NCBI GenBank assembly: GCA_944386125.1
Contig: CALWZX010000003.1
Location: forward strand, 1 to 32,321
Source: an uncultured Clostridia bacterium
GTDB lineage: Bacteria; Bacillota; Clostridia; TANB77; CAG-508
Length of the DNA: 32,321 nucleotides
Reading direction: 5' to 3'
The notes under the pieces were generated by a model. It ran no database searches, was not told the DNA's origin, and was given only the letters and a program-made list of their open reading frames with translations. A program made the position numbers and the translations under genes. Of the stretch, positions 29,877 through 32,321 are shown piece after piece; positions within the stretch are counted from its first letter, which is position 1, and every line of letters starts with the position of its first letter.

Positions 29877-31658
29877 CTATTTAATCTTTGCCAATTGAAT
29901 AATAATATTGTTTAATTCCTGTTCTAAATTTGATGTATTTTCTAATGATTGATTATTTTCTAATTGTTTAATAATCTCATTTCTTCTTGCTACTAATTTT
30001 TCTTTTTTATATATGTTTACTATATCTTCTATACATTTATGTAATTCTGTTATTTCAAAATCATATGCCAATATCCATGAAATATAATTAATTATCTCTT
30101 GTGTATCAAACCAGTTTAAAACATTTTCTGTATTAGTATTTCCTTTTTCGAATTCTTCATACAACTTTTTTACTATCTGTCGATTTCTTTCATTTTTTAG
30201 AACATCTACTGGTATATTTTCCTTTAAAGTTGAATAAGTTTCTTGTGGATAATTGATTAATAAGTAAATAACCAATCTCTCAGTTTTACTTTCTTGGTCA
30301 TTTATTATCATTTCTTTTTCCGAGGTAATTTGAGGTTTTGCTTTTTGTAGCTTATTTACATTAGATATGTTTTTTTGTTGTATTTTAGAAATTTCTGCAT
30401 AAACAGCCTCTTTTGTAATTTTATATTGAAGACTAATTTGTTCAATATAAACTTCTCTTTCTATTTCATTAGTAACACTAGATAAAATTTTGGCAATTTC
30501 TTTTAAAAATTTGATTTTATCATTAGCAATTTCTAAGTTCAAACCTTGTTTTAATATTTTTACTTTATATTCTACCAAAGAAATAGATTTGTCTACACAT
30601 TTTTGAAATCTTTCTGGACCATATTTAACTACATATTCATCTGGATCTTTTGCTCCTTCTATTTGTAAAATACGGACATCACATCCTAGGTTCTGCAAAA
30701 TTTCTAGTCCTCTCATTGTAGCTGCTTGTCCTGCTCCATCTGCATCATAACCTATAATAATTTGTTCGGCACTATTTCTCAAAAGTCTTCCCTGTGCTTC
30801 TGTCATAGCTGTACCTAAAGACGCTACTGCATAATCAATCCCCCTTTGATGCAAGGAAATGGCATCCATATAACCTTCCACAATCAGTAATTTTTTAGAA
30901 TTGGATTTTTTAGCAATATTCATACCAAATAAATGTCGACCTTTACTATACACAATATTTTCTGATGAATTTATATATTTGGGCTTACTATCATCTAATA
31001 CTCTACCTCCAAAGGCAATCACTCTATCTCTTATGTCTTGAATGGTAAACATAAGTCTTCCACGAAATCTGTCAATATAACGTCCATCATTTGTTCTATT
31101 CACTAACGTAGAGGCTAATATTTCTTTATCGGAAAACCCTTTTGATTTTAAATACTGGTATAATTCATTACTGTTATTTGGTGAATAACCTATTAAGAAT
31201 TTTTTTAATGTTTGATTATCTAACTTTCTTTTTTTTACATACTCTTGTGCTGGTTTTGCTGACTGCTTATATAAATTCTCATGATAAAATTGTGCTGTTA
31301 ATTTATTGATTTCATAAACTTTTGACTTTAACATCATTTTTTCATTATCTTCATTATTTTCTAATGTTGGTAATTCTACTCCAGATTTTTCGGCTAACAT
31401 TTGTACAGTTTCTATAAAACTCATATTTTCTATTTTACTGATAAAATGAAAAACATTTCCTCCTACACCGCACCCAAAACAATGAAAAATTTGCTTGTCT
31501 GGAGAAACAGCAAATGATGGTGATTTTTCTTTATGAAAAGGGCATAATCCAAAAAAATTTCTGCCACTTCTTTTTAATATAACATATTGTGATATAACAT
31601 CTACAATATCATTTCGATTTTTAATTTCATCAATTAACTCATCACTATATCTTACCAT
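29877..31658 (-). CDS. dnaG: DNA primase (DnaG)
   Basis: DnaG makes the RNA primers for replication. The 593-aa chain has an N-terminal CHC2 zinc finger ([12 protein letters not shown] then HCFGCGVGG, with Cys40 region, His and two more Cys), the Toprim core with [12 protein letters not shown] and [11 protein letters not shown] (the acidic metal-binding residues), and a C-terminal helicase-binding part. It starts at ATG 31658 with AAAGGTAA upstream. It heads the dnaG-rpoD operon; rpsU and other common partners are not present. The IS3-type element lies 115 bp upstream in the opposite direction, so the promoter must lie within 31659-31773 or the element. Confidence 0.97.
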   Translation of the reverse strand: MVRYSDELIDEIKNRNDIVDVISQYVILKRSGRNFFGLCPFHKEKSPSFAVSPDKQIFHCFGCGVGGNVFHFISKIENMSFIETVQMLAEKSGVELPTLENNEDNEKMMLKSKVYEINKLTAQFYHENLYKQSAKPAQEYVKKRKLDNQTLKKFLIGYSPNNSNELYQYLKSKGFSDKEILASTLVNRTNDGRYIDRFRGRLMFTIQDIRDRVIAFGGRVLDDSKPKYINSSENIVYSKGRHLFGMNIAKKSNSKKLLIVEGYMDAISLHQRGIDYAVASLGTAMTEAQGRLLRNSAEQIIIGYDADGAGQAATMRGLEILQNLGCDVRILQIEGAKDPDEYVVKYGPERFQKCVDKSISLVEYKVKILKQGLNLEIANDKIKFLKEIAKILSSVTNEIEREVYIEQISLQYKITKEAVYAEISKIQQKNISNVNKLQKAKPQITSEKEMIINDQESKTERLVIYLLINYPQETYSTLKENIPVDVLKNERNRQIVKKLYEEFEKGNTNTENVLNWFDTQEIINYISWILAYDFEITELHKCIEDIVNIYKKEKLVARRNEIIKQLENNQSLENTSNLEQELNNIIIQLAKIK

Positions 31659-31706
31659 TTTAGGTTACCTTTCTTTAATTATACTTATATTATTCGACAT
31701 AATAAA

Positions 31707-31726
31707 CATAAATCCTTCTATTTATG
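31707..31726. other. Small palindrome in the dnaG upstream region
   Basis: CATAAAT and ATTTATG are perfect 7-bp arms with a 6-nt loop, about 50 bp before dnaG. It may be an operator or an mRNA leader stem. A possible promoter (TTTATG, 17 bp, TATAAG) overlaps it on the minus strand. Confidence 0.3.
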
Positions 31727-31773
31727 TAATGTGTATTATTATTTTTTTCGTAAAAAAAAGAAACTTTTGTATA

Positions 31774-32321
31774 TGAAGTGAACCCAAATTATTAGACAAA
31801 AAAAGTTTAATAAGGAGGGTTCATTTTATGTCTAAATATTCAAATGAATTTAAATTAGAAGTAGTAAAGTATTGTATAGAGGGACATCATGGTTTTAAAT
31901 CAACAGCTGATCATTTTAATATACCAGCTAAATCAACTGTACAAAAATGGTGTAGAAAATACGAATTACACGGAGAAAAAGGATTGTTAAAAAATTTAAA
32001 AACTTCATATAGTGGAGAATTTAAACAAAATGTGATAGAATATATGCATACAAACCATTTATCATGTTTAGAAACAGCAATTCACTTTAATCTTGGAAAT
32101 ACTGATATTGTTGGTAAATGGGAACGTATATATTATGAGGAAGGACCACATGCACTCTACAAAGAGCAACGTGGAAGAAAGAAAAATATGAGTTCTAAAC
32201 CAAGAAAAAAGAAATTATCTAAAGAAGTAGAAGAAGACTTAATTGCAGAGAATCAAAGACTTAGAATGGAGAATGCATACTTAAAAAAATTGCAAGCCTT
32301 AGTTCAGGAAAGGACAAAGCC
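31774..32321 (+). mobile_element. Left end of an IS3-family (IS150-like) insertion sequence, cut by the window edge
   Basis: An inverted-repeat-like end starts TGAAGTGAACCCAAATTATT at 31774, similar to IS150-group ends (TG.. and ACCC blocks). It is followed after 54 bp by the orfA transposase. The right end, orfB and target duplication are outside the window, so the boundary on the left is estimated. Confidence 0.8.
31828..32321 (+). CDS. IS3-family transposase OrfA (IS150 InsJ-like), partial at 3' end
   Basis: An open frame of 164 codons runs off the window. The start is ATG at 31828 with AAGGAGGG upstream. It encodes two helix-turn-helix repeats, FKLEVVKYCIEGHHGFKSTADHFNIP with VQKWCRKYELHG, then FKQNVIEYMHTNHLSC with a similar WERIYYEEG. 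A basic linker (KKNMSSKPRKKKLSK) and a leucine-zipper-like coil (LIAENQRLRMENAYLKKLQAL) follow. This is the layout of OrfA in the IS150 group, which binds the inverted repeats and is fused with OrfB by a -1 frameshift. Nothing in the visible part is broken. Confidence 0.9.
   Translation, partial: MSKYSNEFKLEVVKYCIEGHHGFKSTADHFNIPAKSTVQKWCRKYELHGEKGLLKNLKTSYSGEFKQNVIEYMHTNHLSCLETAIHFNLGNTDIVGKWERIYYEEGPHALYKEQRGRKKNMSSKPRKKKLSKEVEEDLIAENQRLRMENAYLKKLQALVQERTK

Overview
The window is chromosomal DNA from a low-GC, endospore-forming Firmicute, most likely class Clostridia. The base composition is strongly A+T-rich and AGGAGG-type ribosome sites are the norm. Spore genes are present (spoIIID, bofA with its DUF2508 neighbour, a PdaB-like deacetylase, a Cys/Pro-repeat coat-like protein), and glmS carries a glmS ribozyme leader. 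Several well-supported starts are GTG or TTG. I cannot name a species from the sequence.

Layout. 1-267: non-coding, with two hairpins and an 80 bp element that recurs at 16.98-17.05 kb. 268-4825: uvrC (-), a DUF5684 membrane protein (+), then the ribozyme and glmS (+). 4868-6717 (-): bofA, DUF2508, a Na+/Ca2+-exchanger-like protein and spoIIID. 6856-9997 (-): a CtpE-like P-type ATPase and trmB. 10.09-10.37 kb (+): a compact, comparatively GC-rich transcription unit with its own promoter, nested stems and a terminator; this is my best candidate for a structured RNA or small-peptide gene. 10376-12193 (-): a 2,4-diaminopentanoate dehydrogenase-like oxidoreductase and a membrane J-domain protein. 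12310-12861 (+): DUF4364. 12897-14964 (-): scpB-proS. 15140-16921 (-): a prepilin-leader/FGE-sulfatase-fold surface protein split by one in-frame TAA. 17145-18359 (+): an LCP-family cell-wall protein and a 47-aa protein. 18383-21450 (-): murI, the pdaB-like gene, an unknown gene and a tandem-OB SSB-like protein. 21567-22154 (+): the coat-like repeat protein. 22193-24825 (-): a patatin-like lipase, an ArsP_2-type membrane exporter and a Cof-type HAD phosphatase. 24878-26392 (-): a secreted Cna-B-type protein ending in LPRTGF. 26478-27552 (-): the rpsF-ssb-rpsR operon. 27807-27971 (+): a 54-aa orphan. 28081-28157 (-): elongator tRNA-Met. 28233-28607 (-): a charged orphan. 28744-31658 (-): dnaG-rpoD. 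31774-end (+): the left end and orfA of an IS3-family (IS150-like) insertion sequence.

Most of the window is housekeeping (DNA repair, replication, transcription, translation, wall precursor supply) mixed with sporulation and cell-surface functions. Many units are short and are closed by strong hairpin terminators, several shared by convergent genes. The more unusual elements are the 10.1-10.4 kb structured unit, the interrupted pilin-like gene with its duplicated upstream element, the sortase-like motif without an anchor, the PdaB-like protein with Asn at the catalytic Asp position, and a start codon separated from its ribosome site by a hairpin. Everything here is read from sequence alone; no search or folding program was run.
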